A DNA stretch of 64,000 nucleotides. Origin: Sphingomonas sp. GC_Shp_5. GTDB taxonomy: Bacteria > Pseudomonadota > Alphaproteobacteria > Sphingomonadales > Sphingomonadaceae. Positions 18,209-26,029 of this stretch are shown piece by piece. The stretch spans positions 1-64,000 of the forward strand of contig NZ_JALNUP010000005.1 of the NCBI RefSeq assembly GCF_026540855.1, in the 5' to 3' direction. The stretch's first letter is position 1, and every line of letters begins with the position of its first letter. A program made the position numbers and the translations under genes. The notes beneath the pieces are model-generated. The model did no database searches. It was not told the origin of the DNA and was given only the letters and a program-made list of their open reading frames with translations.

Positions 18209-18244
18209 GATATCACATTTATATCGGATTGGAGCCCGTCGCAA
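18209..18244 (-). promoter_or_regulatory. promoter with overlapping palindromic operator
   Basis: The 17-base GATATCACATTTATATC (18209-18225) is an inverted repeat, GATAT with ATATC around a 7-base spacer. On the minus strand a TATAAA-like -10 (18218-18223) lies inside it, and a weaker TTGCGA -35 (18239-18244) is 15 bases away. The placement just ahead of the SPFH operon suggests autoregulation by the operon's own ribbon-helix-helix protein; this is inference. Confidence 0.5.
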
Positions 18245-18285
18245 GGGGCTCGGCAACAAGCTAGCCGCGATCATCCAAACACCCC

Positions 18286-18350
18286 GTCACCCGGAACGTA
18301 TCCGGGCGACGACGGCATCGGGCAGGCGCATCCTGCCGGACGCAGGATCG
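18286..18350 (-). terminator. tandem hairpins downstream of pal
   Basis: Two stems lie just after the pal stop on the minus strand: CCCGGA/TCCGGG (18290-18295 with 18301-18306) and ATCCTGC/GCAGGAT (18330-18336 with 18342-18348). The latter could alternatively pair as GGCAGG/CCTGCC (18321-18337). There is no U-run, so Rho-assisted termination or a dispersed repeat is also possible. Confidence 0.45.
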
Positions 18351-18365
18351 CCCGCCCGCGTCAGC

Positions 18366-18887
18366 TCAGTTGAGTACCACCGTCACGGCGCGACGGTTCT
18401 GTGCCCAGCTGCTGTCGTCCGAGCCCATCGCCACCGGGCGTTCCTTGCCATAGCTGATCGTGGTCAGCCGCGAAGGATCGATGCCCTTGGCAACGAGGTA
18501 GTTCTTGGCAGCGTTGGCGCGGCGATCGCCGAGCGCGAGATTGTACTCGCGGGTGCCGCGCTCGTCGCAATGGCCCTCCACGGTGGCGCGGACGTTGGGG
18601 TAGCGCTGCAGCCACTGCGCCTGGCTGTCGAGGATCGCCCGCGCGGTCGGGTCGATGTCATAGACGTCGACGTCGAAGTTGACGGTGTTGGAGCTCACCG
18701 AGCGGCGGAAATCGGCGTCGGAGCCAGGGACGATCGCGCCGCCGGTATTGCCGGTGGAGGCGCTGCTGTCGGGCAGCGGCTGGCTGTTGTCGACCGGCGG
18801 CGGCGGCAGCTGCTTGGGCTTGTGCGCACAGGCCGCGAGCGAGGCAAGCGCCGCGGCGGTCAGCAAGGTGGTGGTAAGCTTGGCCAT
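18366..18887 (-). CDS. pal: peptidoglycan-associated lipoprotein Pal
   Basis: Outer-membrane lipoprotein that binds peptidoglycan and TolB, anchoring the envelope during cell division. The 173-residue precursor has a signal peptide with lipobox LAAC (the lipidated cysteine near residue 19), a proline-rich linker (KQLPPPPVDNSQPLP) and a C-terminal OmpA-like domain with VRATVEGHCDERGTREYNLALGDRRA. Three ATG codons follow each other (18893, 18890, 18887). GGGAGA lies seven bases before the third, so 18887 is used. It is the last gene of the ybgC-tolQRAB-pal operon; no cpoB (ybgF) follows. Confidence 0.93.
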   Translation of the reverse strand: MAKLTTTLLTAAALASLAACAHKPKQLPPPPVDNSQPLPDSSASTGNTGGAIVPGSDADFRRSVSSNTVNFDVDVYDIDPTARAILDSQAQWLQRYPNVRATVEGHCDERGTREYNLALGDRRANAAKNYLVAKGIDPSRLTTISYGKERPVAMGSDDSSWAQNRRAVTVVLN

Positions 18888-18940
18888 CATCATATCTCCC
18901 GTAGTGATCGTTTCGCCCCCGAAACCCTGGTGTAACGCGC

Positions 18941-20323
18941 TCAAGGCCGCAGCGGGCCCCACGCCGGATCCGACCCGTCGAGCGGAGTCGGTATCTTGCG
19001 CTCGACCTGACCGGTGAGATCCACCGCCCACAGATCCGCCTTGCCCGAACCGCCCTGCCCCGAGCGGAAGAAGGTGATCACGCGGCCGTTGGGCGACCAG
19101 CTCGGCCCCTCGTCTTGCCAGGCGTTGGTGAGCAGCTTCTCGTTGCCGCCGGACGACGACATGGTGCCGATCCGGAACGCGCCGGCGATCTTGGTGAAGG
19201 CGATGAGGTCGCCGCGCGGGCTCCACACCGGGGTCGCATAGCGGCCCCCGCCGAAGCTGATCCGCTGCTGGTTCGAGCCATCGGCGTTCATCACATAAAG
19301 CTGCTGCCCGCCCGAGCGATCGCTCTCGAAGACGATGCGGTTGCCGTCGGGCGAATAGCTGCCGCCGGTGTCGATCCCCGGCGAGGTGGTCAGCCGCTGC
19401 GGCGTGCCACCCTGGCTGGAGACGCGGTAGAGATCGGTGTTGCCGTTCTGCGCCATCGAGAACAGGATCCAGCGGCCGTCGGGCGAGAAGCGCGGCGCGA
19501 ACGTCAGGCTGGCATTCTGCACCACCCGGCGCGGGCGCCCCGAGCCGAGATCGTAGACGTAGATCGACGGCCGGTTGTTCTCATAGCTCATGTAGACGAT
19601 CGACTGCTGGTTCGGCGCGAACCGCGGCGTCAGCACGATCGACTGGCCGTTGGTAAGGAAGCGGTGGTTGGCGCCGTCCTGGTCCATGATCGCCAGCCGC
19701 TTGACCCGCTTGGCCTTGGGGCCGGTTTCCGAGACATAGACGACGCGGCTGTCGAAATAAGGGCCCTCGCCGGTCAGCCGCGCGTAGACCATGTCGGCGC
19801 ATTTGTGCCCGGCGCGGCGCCAGTCCGACGGCGGCACCACGAAGCCCTGGCGGGTCAGCTCCACCTTGGACGAGACGTCGTACAAATAGCAGCCGACCGT
19901 CAGATTGCCGTCGCCGCCAGCGCGGATATAGCCCTGGACCAGCGCCTGCGCACCGGTGCCGCCCCAATAGTCGAACGCCGGCGCGTTGACCTCGGGGAAG
20001 CCGACGGGGCGCAGCTGGCCGGCGCCGAGCGGCGTGAACAGCCCCGAGTTGCGCAGGTCGTTGCCGATGATGTCGGCGAGCTGGCGGCCGAGCGCGTCGG
20101 TCGAGCCCGCCGCGGTGGAGACGACCTGCGCGGTCGGCATCGCGGGAATCGCGATCGGCATCGGCGCCGAGACGCCGCCGGTCACCGACACCTCGAGCGG
20201 CGCCGGCCCCTGGTCCTGCGGCGTCGTCGCCTGGCCTGCGCCGGACGCCGGCGGCGGCGCTTCCTGCGCGAGCGCCGGCATGGCGACGGTGACGCTCAGC
20301 GCGACAAGCAACGACCGGATCAT
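18941..20323 (-). CDS. tolB: Tol-Pal system beta-propeller protein TolB
   Basis: Periplasmic protein linking the inner-membrane TolQRA motor to Pal. The 460-residue precursor has a signal peptide (to about residue 20, PALAQ), an N-terminal alpha/beta domain (about 60-190) and a six-bladed propeller with repeated SPDG/WSPRG-type motifs (FSPDGRWILFS, YSPDGNRIVFESDR, WSPRGDLIAFTK, WSPNGRVITFF). Two ATGs at 20329 and 20323 are possible; GGGAGG six bases before 20323 supports MIRSLLVALS as the start. It lies 55 bases after tolA and 53 before pal. Confidence 0.96.
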   Translation of the reverse strand: MIRSLLVALSVTVAMPALAQEAPPPASGAGQATTPQDQGPAPLEVSVTGGVSAPMPIAIPAMPTAQVVSTAAGSTDALGRQLADIIGNDLRNSGLFTPLGAGQLRPVGFPEVNAPAFDYWGGTGAQALVQGYIRAGGDGNLTVGCYLYDVSSKVELTRQGFVVPPSDWRRAGHKCADMVYARLTGEGPYFDSRVVYVSETGPKAKRVKRLAIMDQDGANHRFLTNGQSIVLTPRFAPNQQSIVYMSYENNRPSIYVYDLGSGRPRRVVQNASLTFAPRFSPDGRWILFSMAQNGNTDLYRVSSQGGTPQRLTTSPGIDTGGSYSPDGNRIVFESDRSGGQQLYVMNADGSNQQRISFGGGRYATPVWSPRGDLIAFTKIAGAFRIGTMSSSGGNEKLLTNAWQDEGPSWSPNGRVITFFRSGQGGSGKADLWAVDLTGQVERKIPTPLDGSDPAWGPLRP

Positions 20324-20378
20324 ACGCATCCTCCCAAATCCTTTTCGCACGGCGACGGCCGCAGCCGGGTCGCCGCGA

Positions 20379-21404
20379 TCACTGCAGCTTCCACTGGAAA
20401 TTGATGTTGTTCCAGCCGCCCGAGGGCGTCGAATAATATTCCGCCGGCAGCTTGAGCGGCGAACAGCCCTTGAACGCGGCGACGCCGAGATCGACCACGC
20501 GCTGGCGGTAGCGATCGTTCTCGTCGTCCACCCCGGACTGGCGCACCATCTTCGGCGTCGCCGCCAGCGTGCCGTCCTGGTTGAGGCGCAGGTTGAGCGT
20601 GGTGACGATCTGATTGGCGCCCGGCCCCGGATTGACCTGGCGATCGGCGCACGGCTGGATCTGCCGCGCGATCGCCTGAACGATCGAGGCCATCGCCCGC
20701 GCGTCGATCTTGGCCGCAACCGGCGCGGTCGAGGTGCTGGTCGAGGGCTTGTCGGTCAGCCCTTTGAGGAAATCGGCGCCGAGGCGCGAGCCACGCGGCT
20801 TGGCGGTGGTCGCGGTCTCGCTGCTGCCGCTGCCCTTGCTCGTTGCGGGCTTCGCCGCCGAGGCCTTGGCCGGGGTCGCTTTCGCCGGTGCTGCCTTGGC
20901 GGGCGACGCCGCCGCGGTCTGCTTGCTCGGCGTCGGCTTGGCAGGCGCGGTCTTGGCCGGGGCGGCGGGCGCCGGGCGAGGCTTGACCGGTGCGGGCTTG
21001 GGCGCAGGCGCCGCCTTGGGCTGAGGCTTTGGTGGCGCCGGCTTCGGCGGGGCCGGCTTCACCGGCTCAGGCTTGGGCTGCGGCTTGGGCGGCGCTGGCT
21101 TGGGCTGCGGCGCCGGGGGGGCGGGCTTGGGTGCGGGTGCCGGCTCTGCCGCGGGCGTGTCCTCGGCCGGCGGCGCGGCATCCTCGGGCTCGCCCTGGTC
21201 AGGCGCGACCGACGGCGCGGGCGGGGTCACCGCCTGCGGCGCGGTCGCCTCGAGCGCGACCTCCTTGACCAGGCTCACCTCGACCGGCTGCTGCTTCAGG
21301 TTCGCCGGATTGGGGGTGGCGAGAAAGCCGACCGACAGCAGGCCGAACAGCACGACGTGCCCGGCCAGCGCGACGCCAAAGCCGATCTTCTCCGCGCGAT
21401 CCAT
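20379..21404 (-). CDS. tolA: cell envelope integrity / TonB-like protein TolA
   Basis: Inner-membrane protein that spans the periplasm and couples proton-motive force from TolQR to TolB/Pal. The 341 residues have one N-terminal membrane helix (about 8-30), a long Ala/Pro/Lys-rich stretch (about 55-205, many APKPAPP and PAKATPAK units), and a C-terminal TonB/TolA-like domain (about 245-341) ending SGGWNNINFQWKLQ. The start codon shares one base with the tolR stop (TGATG at 21404), so the two are translationally coupled. Confidence 0.92.
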   Translation of the reverse strand: MDRAEKIGFGVALAGHVVLFGLLSVGFLATPNPANLKQQPVEVSLVKEVALEATAPQAVTPPAPSVAPDQGEPEDAAPPAEDTPAAEPAPAPKPAPPAPQPKPAPPKPQPKPEPVKPAPPKPAPPKPQPKAAPAPKPAPVKPRPAPAAPAKTAPAKPTPSKQTAAASPAKAAPAKATPAKASAAKPATSKGSGSSETATTAKPRGSRLGADFLKGLTDKPSTSTSTAPVAAKIDARAMASIVQAIARQIQPCADRQVNPGPGANQIVTTLNLRLNQDGTLAATPKMVRQSGVDDENDRYRQRVVDLGVAAFKGCSPLKLPAEYYSTPSGGWNNINFQWKLQ

Positions 21405-21865
21405 CAGCGGTTGGCTGCCCCACTGGCCTCGGCGCCATGGCCTTCCACCGTCACCAGCGCCACCCGGTTGAGCCCGGCGCGGTTGAGCTCGCCCATCACC
21501 GCCATCACCCGGCCGTAGTCGAGGCCGCGGTCGGCGCGCAGGAACACCTGCGGCGGCTGCCCGCCCGCCTGGACCGCGGCGATCTGCTCCAGCCGCTGCG
21601 GCAGCGCCGCCTCGGTCACCTCATCCTTGTCGATGTACAGCCGCCCCTCGCCGTCGAGCGACAGCTGCACCGGCTTCTGGTCCTGGTCGAGCGCCTTGGC
21701 GCGGCTGTCGGGCAGCTGCACCGGCACGCCGGCGGTCAGCAGCGGTGCGGTGACCATGAAAATGATCAGCAGCACCAGCATCACGTCCACCAGCGGCGTG
21801 ACGTTGATGTCCGCCATCGGCGTGCGCCGCCCGCGGCCCCGGTTGGAGGGCAGGTTCATCGCCAT
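21404..21865 (-). CDS. tolR: ExbD/TolR biopolymer transport protein
   Basis: Component of the TolQR proton-driven motor. The 153-residue protein has a short cytoplasmic start, a single membrane helix with the conserved aspartate (PLVDVMLVLLIIFMVTAPLL, about 25-45) and a periplasmic ExbD domain (about 55-140, QLSLDGEGRLYIDKDEV and VFLRADRGLDYGRVM). It follows tolQ after one base and overlaps tolA by one base. Confidence 0.95.
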   Translation of the reverse strand: MAMNLPSNRGRGRRTPMADINVTPLVDVMLVLLIIFMVTAPLLTAGVPVQLPDSRAKALDQDQKPVQLSLDGEGRLYIDKDEVTEAALPQRLEQIAAVQAGGQPPQVFLRADRGLDYGRVMAVMGELNRAGLNRVALVTVEGHGAEASGAANR

Positions 21866-21866
21866 C

Positions 21867-22559
21867 TCAGCGCGAACCGTCCAGCTGGCGGCTCAAGGTG
21901 GTGTGGAAGCCGTCGGCGAAGCGATTGAGGCTCGCCTCGATCCGATTCACGCCATGGCTGAAGCGATTGTAGGCGATCACCGCGGGGATCGCGGCGAACA
22001 ATCCGATCGCGGTCGCGAACAGCGCCTCGGCGATGCCCGGGGCGACCACGGCGAGCGACGAATTCTGCGCCTGGGCGATGCCGGTAAAGCTGCGCATGAT
22101 CCCCCACACCGTGCCGAACAGCCCGACGAACGGCGCCACCGAGCCGATCGTCGCGAGGATGTTGAGCTTGTCGGAAATCCGGTCGATCTCGCCGGCCACC
22201 GCCGCCGCCATCGTCGTCGCCAGCCGCTCGCGCGTCCCGCTCTTGTCGATGTTGCCGCCAGCCGTGGAGCGGCGCCATTCCTTGACGCCGGCGGAGAACA
22301 CCCGCGCCGAGGGCCATTCCTTGTCGCCTTCGGCCTTGTGGAAGGCATCGATATCCTCGGCCTTCCAGAAATCACGCTCGAACCGCACCGATTCCTTGCG
22401 AATCGTGCCGAGCCGTCGCCAGAAGGCGACGATCAGCGCCCAGGTCCAGACGCTGGCGAGCAGCAGCCCGGCCATCACGATCTTCACCACCCAGTCAGCC
22501 TGGAGGAAGAGCGCGACCGGCGACAGCGTCGCCGCATCCATGTTGAACACCGGATTCAT
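21867..22559 (-). CDS. tolQ: MotA/TolQ/ExbB proton channel protein TolQ
   Basis: Inner-membrane stator of the Tol-Pal motor. The 230 residues contain three membrane helices (about 15-37, 130-152, 170-195) and the conserved cytoplasmic and channel blocks ERLATTMAAAVAGEIDRISD, LNILATIGSVAPFVGLFGTVWG and AEALFATAIGLFAAIPAVIAYN. The start overlaps the ybgC stop by 4 bases (22556-22559). Confidence 0.96.
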   Translation of the reverse strand: MNPVFNMDAATLSPVALFLQADWVVKIVMAGLLLASVWTWALIVAFWRRLGTIRKESVRFERDFWKAEDIDAFHKAEGDKEWPSARVFSAGVKEWRRSTAGGNIDKSGTRERLATTMAAAVAGEIDRISDKLNILATIGSVAPFVGLFGTVWGIMRSFTGIAQAQNSSLAVVAPGIAEALFATAIGLFAAIPAVIAYNRFSHGVNRIEASLNRFADGFHTTLSRQLDGSR

Positions 22560-23041
22560 TCAGTCTCCCCTGCCGCTGTCGGCACGTCAGCCCGGTCGAC
22601 CAGGCGTTGGTAGATTTCCGTCCAGGCGCGCGGCTGACGCCTGGGCCGCCCTGACGGCGAGACCAGCGCCGCCGTCACGTCGGCCTCGCTGAGAACAAGC
22701 GAACCGCGCCTGACTGTTTGATGAATGACGACGCTGGCGGCGCGCACCGCGGTGACGCGGCTCACCACCAGCAGCGCATCCTCCAGCCGCGCCGGCGCAA
22801 GGTAGCGGATCGCCACCTCGGCGACGGCATAGGCGCCCTCGCCCGCTTCGAACACCGCGCGCTGATCGATCCCGGCGACCCGCAGCATGTCCGATCGCGC
22901 CCGCTCCATGTAGCGCAGGTAATTGGCATGGTAGACGACGCCCGACAGATCGGTGTCCTCGAAATAGACGCGCACCGGAAACCGGTGCTCGGCTCCCTCG
23001 AAGCGTCCCTGCTGGGGCTGGTCGACGCCGTCGTCCCTCAT
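22556..23041 (-). CDS. ybgC: YbgC-type acyl-CoA thioesterase of the Tol-Pal cluster
   Basis: Hotdog-fold thioesterase that hydrolyses acyl-CoA and is usually encoded at the head of tol-pal operons. From ATG 23041 it has 161 residues. YFEDTDLSGVVYHANYLRY, with the DTD motif at 29-31, is the 4-hydroxybenzoyl-CoA thioesterase signature. The ATG at 23089 would add 16 residues that show no family similarity and would run into the promoter area of the divergent gene, so 23041 is used. It is the first gene of the operon. Confidence 0.93.
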   Translation of the reverse strand: MRDDGVDQPQQGRFEGAEHRFPVRVYFEDTDLSGVVYHANYLRYMERARSDMLRVAGIDQRAVFEAGEGAYAVAEVAIRYLAPARLEDALLVVSRVTAVRAASVVIHQTVRRGSLVLSEADVTAALVSPSGRPRRQPRAWTEIYQRLVDRADVPTAAGETE

Positions 23042-23082
23042 GAGCCTGCCGTTAACCGAATGACGCGGCGGGTGAAACCCTG

Positions 23083-23130
23083 TTGACACGCGTAACCTGT
23101 GGGTTACATGTCACCTACAGGTTACAGGAG
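23083..23130 (+). promoter_or_regulatory. promoter overlapped by a 9-bp inverted repeat (GTAACCTGT/ACAGGTTAC)
   Basis: A consensus -35 TTGACA (23083-23088) is followed 16 bases later by a weak TACATG -10. GTAACCTGT (23092-23100) and ACAGGTTAC (23118-23126) form a perfect inverted repeat flanking the -10, and an extra GGTTAC half-site is at 23102-23107. GGAG at 23127-23130 is the ribosome site for the GTG start at 23138. The layout is that of a self-repressed promoter. Confidence 0.65.
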
Positions 23131-23137
23131 AAGCGCA

Positions 23138-23572
23138 GTGAACGACATCGAACGCGGGGAGCGCAAGAGCCGGCAGCGGGCCATCATCTTCTATCTTCTC
23201 ACGGGGGTGCTGATCGTCAACGCGGTGATCGGCTTCCTGCCGCTGCCCGCCGATCCGGATCCTGCCTCGCCGCGGATCGTGCTCGGCTTCTGGTTGGTCA
23301 TGGTGATGCTGGTGGTGCTCAATCTGCTGCCGACCAGCCGCTGGAGAAGCGGCCGGATCGCCGCGCTGCTGGATGATGAATCGACCCGCGAGCATCGTCG
23401 CGACGGCTTCACCGCCGGCTTCTGGGCCGCGATTATTTGCGCCGGCATGCTCGCGATCCTGACCAGCTTCCACCCGCTGCCGGCGACTGATGTCGCGAAG
23501 ATCGTGATCACGGCCGCGCTGGCGGCGGCATTGACCTGTTTCGCCACGCTGGAACTGCGCGCCGCGCGATGA
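23138..23572 (+). CDS. hypothetical membrane protein of an XRE-regulator cassette
   Basis: A 144-residue protein of no recognised function with four likely membrane segments (about 14-33, 46-66, 88-108, 116-137). The first part is polar and charged (NDIERGERKSRQR). GTG at 23138 is chosen because GGAG lies seven bases ahead; an ATG at 23099 lies inside the operator-like palindrome and has no ribosome site. The stop overlaps the start of the XRE regulator by 4 bases. The pair looks like the small membrane protein plus HTH modules found in many bacteria, whose signal is unknown. Confidence 0.72.
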   Translation: MNDIERGERKSRQRAIIFYLLTGVLIVNAVIGFLPLPADPDPASPRIVLGFWLVMVMLVVLNLLPTSRWRSGRIAALLDDESTREHRRDGFTAGFWAAIICAGMLAILTSFHPLPATDVAKIVITAALAAALTCFATLELRAAR

Positions 23573-23778
23573 GCGACAGCCTGCTCAACACGCTGAAGGA
23601 CGAGCGCGAGCGGCTCGGGCTGACCCAGGCGGCGCTCGCCGAGATGATCGGGGTCAGCCGCAAGACCATCAACACCGTCGAGAACGGCGTGTTCGTCCCC
23701 TCGACCATCCTCGCGCTCAAGCTCGCCGCGGCGCTGGACCGCCCGGTCGAGGCGCTGTTCATCCTGGCGGAGGCGTGA
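23569..23778 (+). CDS. XRE-family helix-turn-helix regulator (short)
   Basis: A 69-residue protein that is essentially one Cro/CI helix-turn-helix domain: LKDERERLGLTQAALAEMIG then VSRKTINTVENG (about residues 6-37), followed by a short helical end (FVPSTILALKLAAALDRPVEALF). Single-domain regulators of this YgzD-like type usually form a pair with a membrane protein and repress their own promoter. The gene overlaps the preceding membrane protein gene by 4 bases. The inverted repeat at 23092-23126 is the likely operator. Confidence 0.85.
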   Translation: MSDSLLNTLKDERERLGLTQAALAEMIGVSRKTINTVENGVFVPSTILALKLAAALDRPVEALFILAEA

Positions 23779-23832
23779 GCGCCCCGCCCTGCGTCGCGCT
23801 GGGGTGGTGCTGGGGCCTGGCCAGGGAATGCC

Positions 23833-23858
23833 GCACGTCATTCGGCAGGATGACGTGC
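23833..23858 (+). terminator. hairpin after the XRE cassette
   Basis: A perfect 9-bp stem GCACGTCAT/ATGACGTGC (23833-23841 with 23850-23858) and 8-base loop stand 55 bases after the XRE regulator stop. No U-run follows directly. The 66-bp palindromic repeat begins 8 bases later, so together they could isolate the convergent genes. Confidence 0.5.
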
Positions 23859-23865
23859 GACTAAC

Positions 23866-23931
23866 CCGTTCGTGCTGAGCTTGTCGAAGCACCGTGAGAC
23901 TCATGCCCTCCGACAAGCTCAGGGCGAACGG
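23866..23931. repeat. 66-bp palindromic repeat, copy 2
   Basis: Differs from the copy at 16738-16803 at four positions. The inner arms CTGAGCTTGTCGAAG and CTCCGACAAGCTCAG pair with one mismatch. Like copy 1 it lies between two convergent gene ends (XRE regulator and lipoprotein). Confidence 0.8.
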
Positions 23932-23947
23932 AACGGGCGGATCGGCC

Positions 23948-24724
23948 TCAATGGGCGACCGCGGTGTCCGCCACCACCTTGGTATCGAGATCGAGCTGCG
24001 GCCGCAGGTACGGCTGGGCCGCCGGCACCGGCTGCACCACCATCGGCCGGCTCGCCGGCGCCGCGGTCATCATCGCGGCCGGCATCGGCCCCACCGACGC
24101 CATCTGGCTCGCGGCGGCGCGCTGCCGGCGCCAGCTGTCGAACGCCGCGTAGAAATCGGTGAACGGCTGTTCCAGCACGGCGAGCCGCGTCGCGGCGAAC
24201 GCCGGAAACGCGGCCGCATCCACCGTCGTGCTGTCAGCCAGCGTCGTCGCCGCCGCCGCGCAGAAACCGTCGCGGGCGGGCGATTGCGAGAAGAAGTTGT
24301 ACAGCCGCGTCATCTGGTCGTCGTAGCGATCCTGCCAGTCGCCGCCGCCGACCTTATACTCGGCGGCATAGCTGGTCTGGGCGAGCGCCAGCGGCGCCTT
24401 CTCGCGCGCCAGCAGCGCATTGTAGCCGGCGATGATCGCCGCCTCGTCAGTGCCGCGGCAGGCGAGCGCGGCGACGTTGAGCGCGGCGCGCAGGTGCCAC
24501 ACCGATCCGGCGGCGGAGAGATTGCGGTTGGGCGTCGCATAATGGCCATCGGCGAGCAGCGCCGGGATCGCCATGCCCGGATAGGCGCCGCGCGGCATCG
24601 CCACGGTGACCGGCGGTGGCGGCGCGGGCGGCGGCGGCGCGATCGCCACCTCCTTGGGGGTGGACGCGCAGCCCGCGAGCAGCGTCAGCGCGAGAGCGGA
24701 CAGGGCGGTGGAACGACGCAACAC
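23948..24724 (-). CDS. hypothetical lipoprotein
   Basis: A 258-residue protein of no recognised family. The N-terminal signal MLRRSTALSALALTLLAGC ends in lipobox LAGC, with Cys19 the likely lipidated residue. A Pro-rich linker (EVAIAPPPPAPPPP) is followed by a predominantly helical, soluble domain (about 45-200; FFSQSPARDGFCAAAATTLAD, LEQPFTDFYAAFDSWRRQR) and an Ala/Pro/Met-rich tail (about 205-258). Cys89 and Cys154 might form a disulfide. It probably faces the periplasm. No operon partner: the next upstream gene is 285 bases away. Confidence 0.75.
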   Translation of the reverse strand: MLRRSTALSALALTLLAGCASTPKEVAIAPPPPAPPPPVTVAMPRGAYPGMAIPALLADGHYATPNRNLSAAGSVWHLRAALNVAALACRGTDEAAIIAGYNALLAREKAPLALAQTSYAAEYKVGGGDWQDRYDDQMTRLYNFFSQSPARDGFCAAAATTLADSTTVDAAAFPAFAATRLAVLEQPFTDFYAAFDSWRRQRAAASQMASVGPMPAAMMTAAPASRPMVVQPVPAAQPYLRPQLDLDTKVVADTAVAH

Positions 24725-25009
24725 GGCAAAACCTCCTGCCCCCCGGCAGCGACGGTTATGCGGATCCGATAGTTAACGTTCCGTAAGCCACGGCGCCGCG
24801 CCGGGGGCTGTCCTACAACCACCCGGCCATGATAAACCGAGTCGCCGGGACAGCACCGGCGATGCTCTTTGACCGTGCCGGTAATCGCCGCGAACGCCTT
24901 GCGCACGGCACCGAGGCCCCTCGGCTCACCCTCGCGTAGGTGTGACTTTCGTGAGACCTTCGGCGGTTTTCCGCCATTCTTGCATCGGTGTCGGAGCCCG
25001 CGTGCCGCC
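24725..25009. other. intergenic region upstream of the lipoprotein gene
   Basis: This 285-base gap separates two minus-strand genes. It must hold the lipoprotein promoter and the end of the nitronate monooxygenase operon. A small stem GGCGG-TTTT-CCGCC (24962-24975) lies shortly after the stop of the latter gene. I found no gene; a 36-codon plus-strand frame from 24833 has no supporting signal. Confidence 0.4.
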
Positions 25010-26029
25010 TCAGGCGGCGCGCTGCTTGAGCGCTTCGGCCGCCTCGTTCATCAGGGTCGCGATGATCTCGGCGATAGGCTCTTCCTTGGAGACCATGCCG
25101 ACCGATTGGCCCGCCATTACGCTGCCATGCTCGACATCGCCGTCGATTACCGCGCGGCGCAGCGCGCCCGCCCAATAATGCTCGATCTGGAGCTGCGCCT
25201 CGCCCATCACGACGCGGCCCTCGTCGAGGTGCGCGGCGACCTCGCGCTGCTTGGCGGTGAACAGCTCGCCGCCGGCGTTCTTGAGCGCGCGCACCGGGAT
25301 CACCGGCAGCCGTGGATCGATCTGCACGCTGGCAACCGCATCGCGCGCCGAGGCGCGGATGAACGCCCGCTTGAAATTGGGGTGGGCGATAGACTCGGTC
25401 GCGCACACGAAGCGCGTGCCGAGCTGGACGCCCGCCGCGCCCATGTCGAGATAGCCCGCGATCGCCTCGCCGCGACCGATGCCGCCGGCGACGAACACCG
25501 GGACCTGATCGGCGATCTCGGGCAGCATCTCCTGCGCGAGCACGCTGGTCGACACCGGGCCGATATGGCCGCCGGCCTCCATCCCCTCGATCACCAGCGC
25601 GTCGACGCCCGAGCGGATCAGCTTCTTGGCGAGCGCCAGGGTCGGCGCGAAGCAGATCAGCTTGGCGCCCGCGGCTTTGATCGCCTCGAGGCTGCCCTTG
25701 GGCGGCAGCCCGCCGGCGAGCACGACATGGCCCACCCCGTGCCGCGCGCAGACCGCGATCAGCTCGGTCAGCGCCGGGTGCATGGTGATCAGATTGACGC
25801 CGAACGGCTTGGTCGTCAGCGCCTTGGTCGCGGCAATTTCGGCATCGAGCAGCTCGGGGGTCATCGCGCCGCAGGCGATCACGCCAAAGCCGCCGGCGTT
25901 GGACATCGCGCTGACGAGATTGCGCTCGCTGACCCACGACATTGCGCCGGCCATGATCGCTACCTCGCTGCCGAGGAAGGCGGCGCCCCGCGCCATCCGC
26001 CGCTGCAGGCGCTCCTGGCCAACGGTCAT
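25010..26029 (-). CDS. nitronate monooxygenase / 2-nitropropane dioxygenase-like flavoprotein
   Basis: FMN-binding TIM-barrel oxidoreductase of the NMO/FabK group, 339 residues. Visible are the early FLGSEVAIMAGAMSWVSERNLVSA element, LVIEGMEAGGHIG (about 155-170), GGIGRGEAIAGYLDMGAAGVQLGTRF (FMN phosphate site, about 190-215) and ATES. Substrate is unclear: members oxidise alkyl nitronates such as propionate 3-nitronate, others are enoyl-ACP reductases (FabK). Its start overlaps the lysC stop by 4 bases, so it is probably translated from the lysC message. Confidence 0.85.
   Translation of the reverse strand: MTVGQERLQRRMARGAAFLGSEVAIMAGAMSWVSERNLVSAMSNAGGFGVIACGAMTPELLDAEIAATKALTTKPFGVNLITMHPALTELIAVCARHGVGHVVLAGGLPPKGSLEAIKAAGAKLICFAPTLALAKKLIRSGVDALVIEGMEAGGHIGPVSTSVLAQEMLPEIADQVPVFVAGGIGRGEAIAGYLDMGAAGVQLGTRFVCATESIAHPNFKRAFIRASARDAVASVQIDPRLPVIPVRALKNAGGELFTAKQREVAAHLDEGRVVMGEAQLQIEHYWAGALRRAVIDGDVEHGSVMAGQSVGMVSKEEPIAEIIATLMNEAAEALKQRAA

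Noticed and set aside
20840-21130. Repetitive stretch resembling a direct repeat array
   Set aside because: It is the Ala/Pro/Lys-rich periplasmic rod of tolA, read in frame; repeat units vary in length and there are no spacers as in CRISPR.
24833-24940. 36-codon plus-strand frame in the gap before the lipoprotein gene
   Set aside because: No ribosome site, no recognisable composition and no overlap with neighbours; it lies in a promoter region for minus-strand genes.
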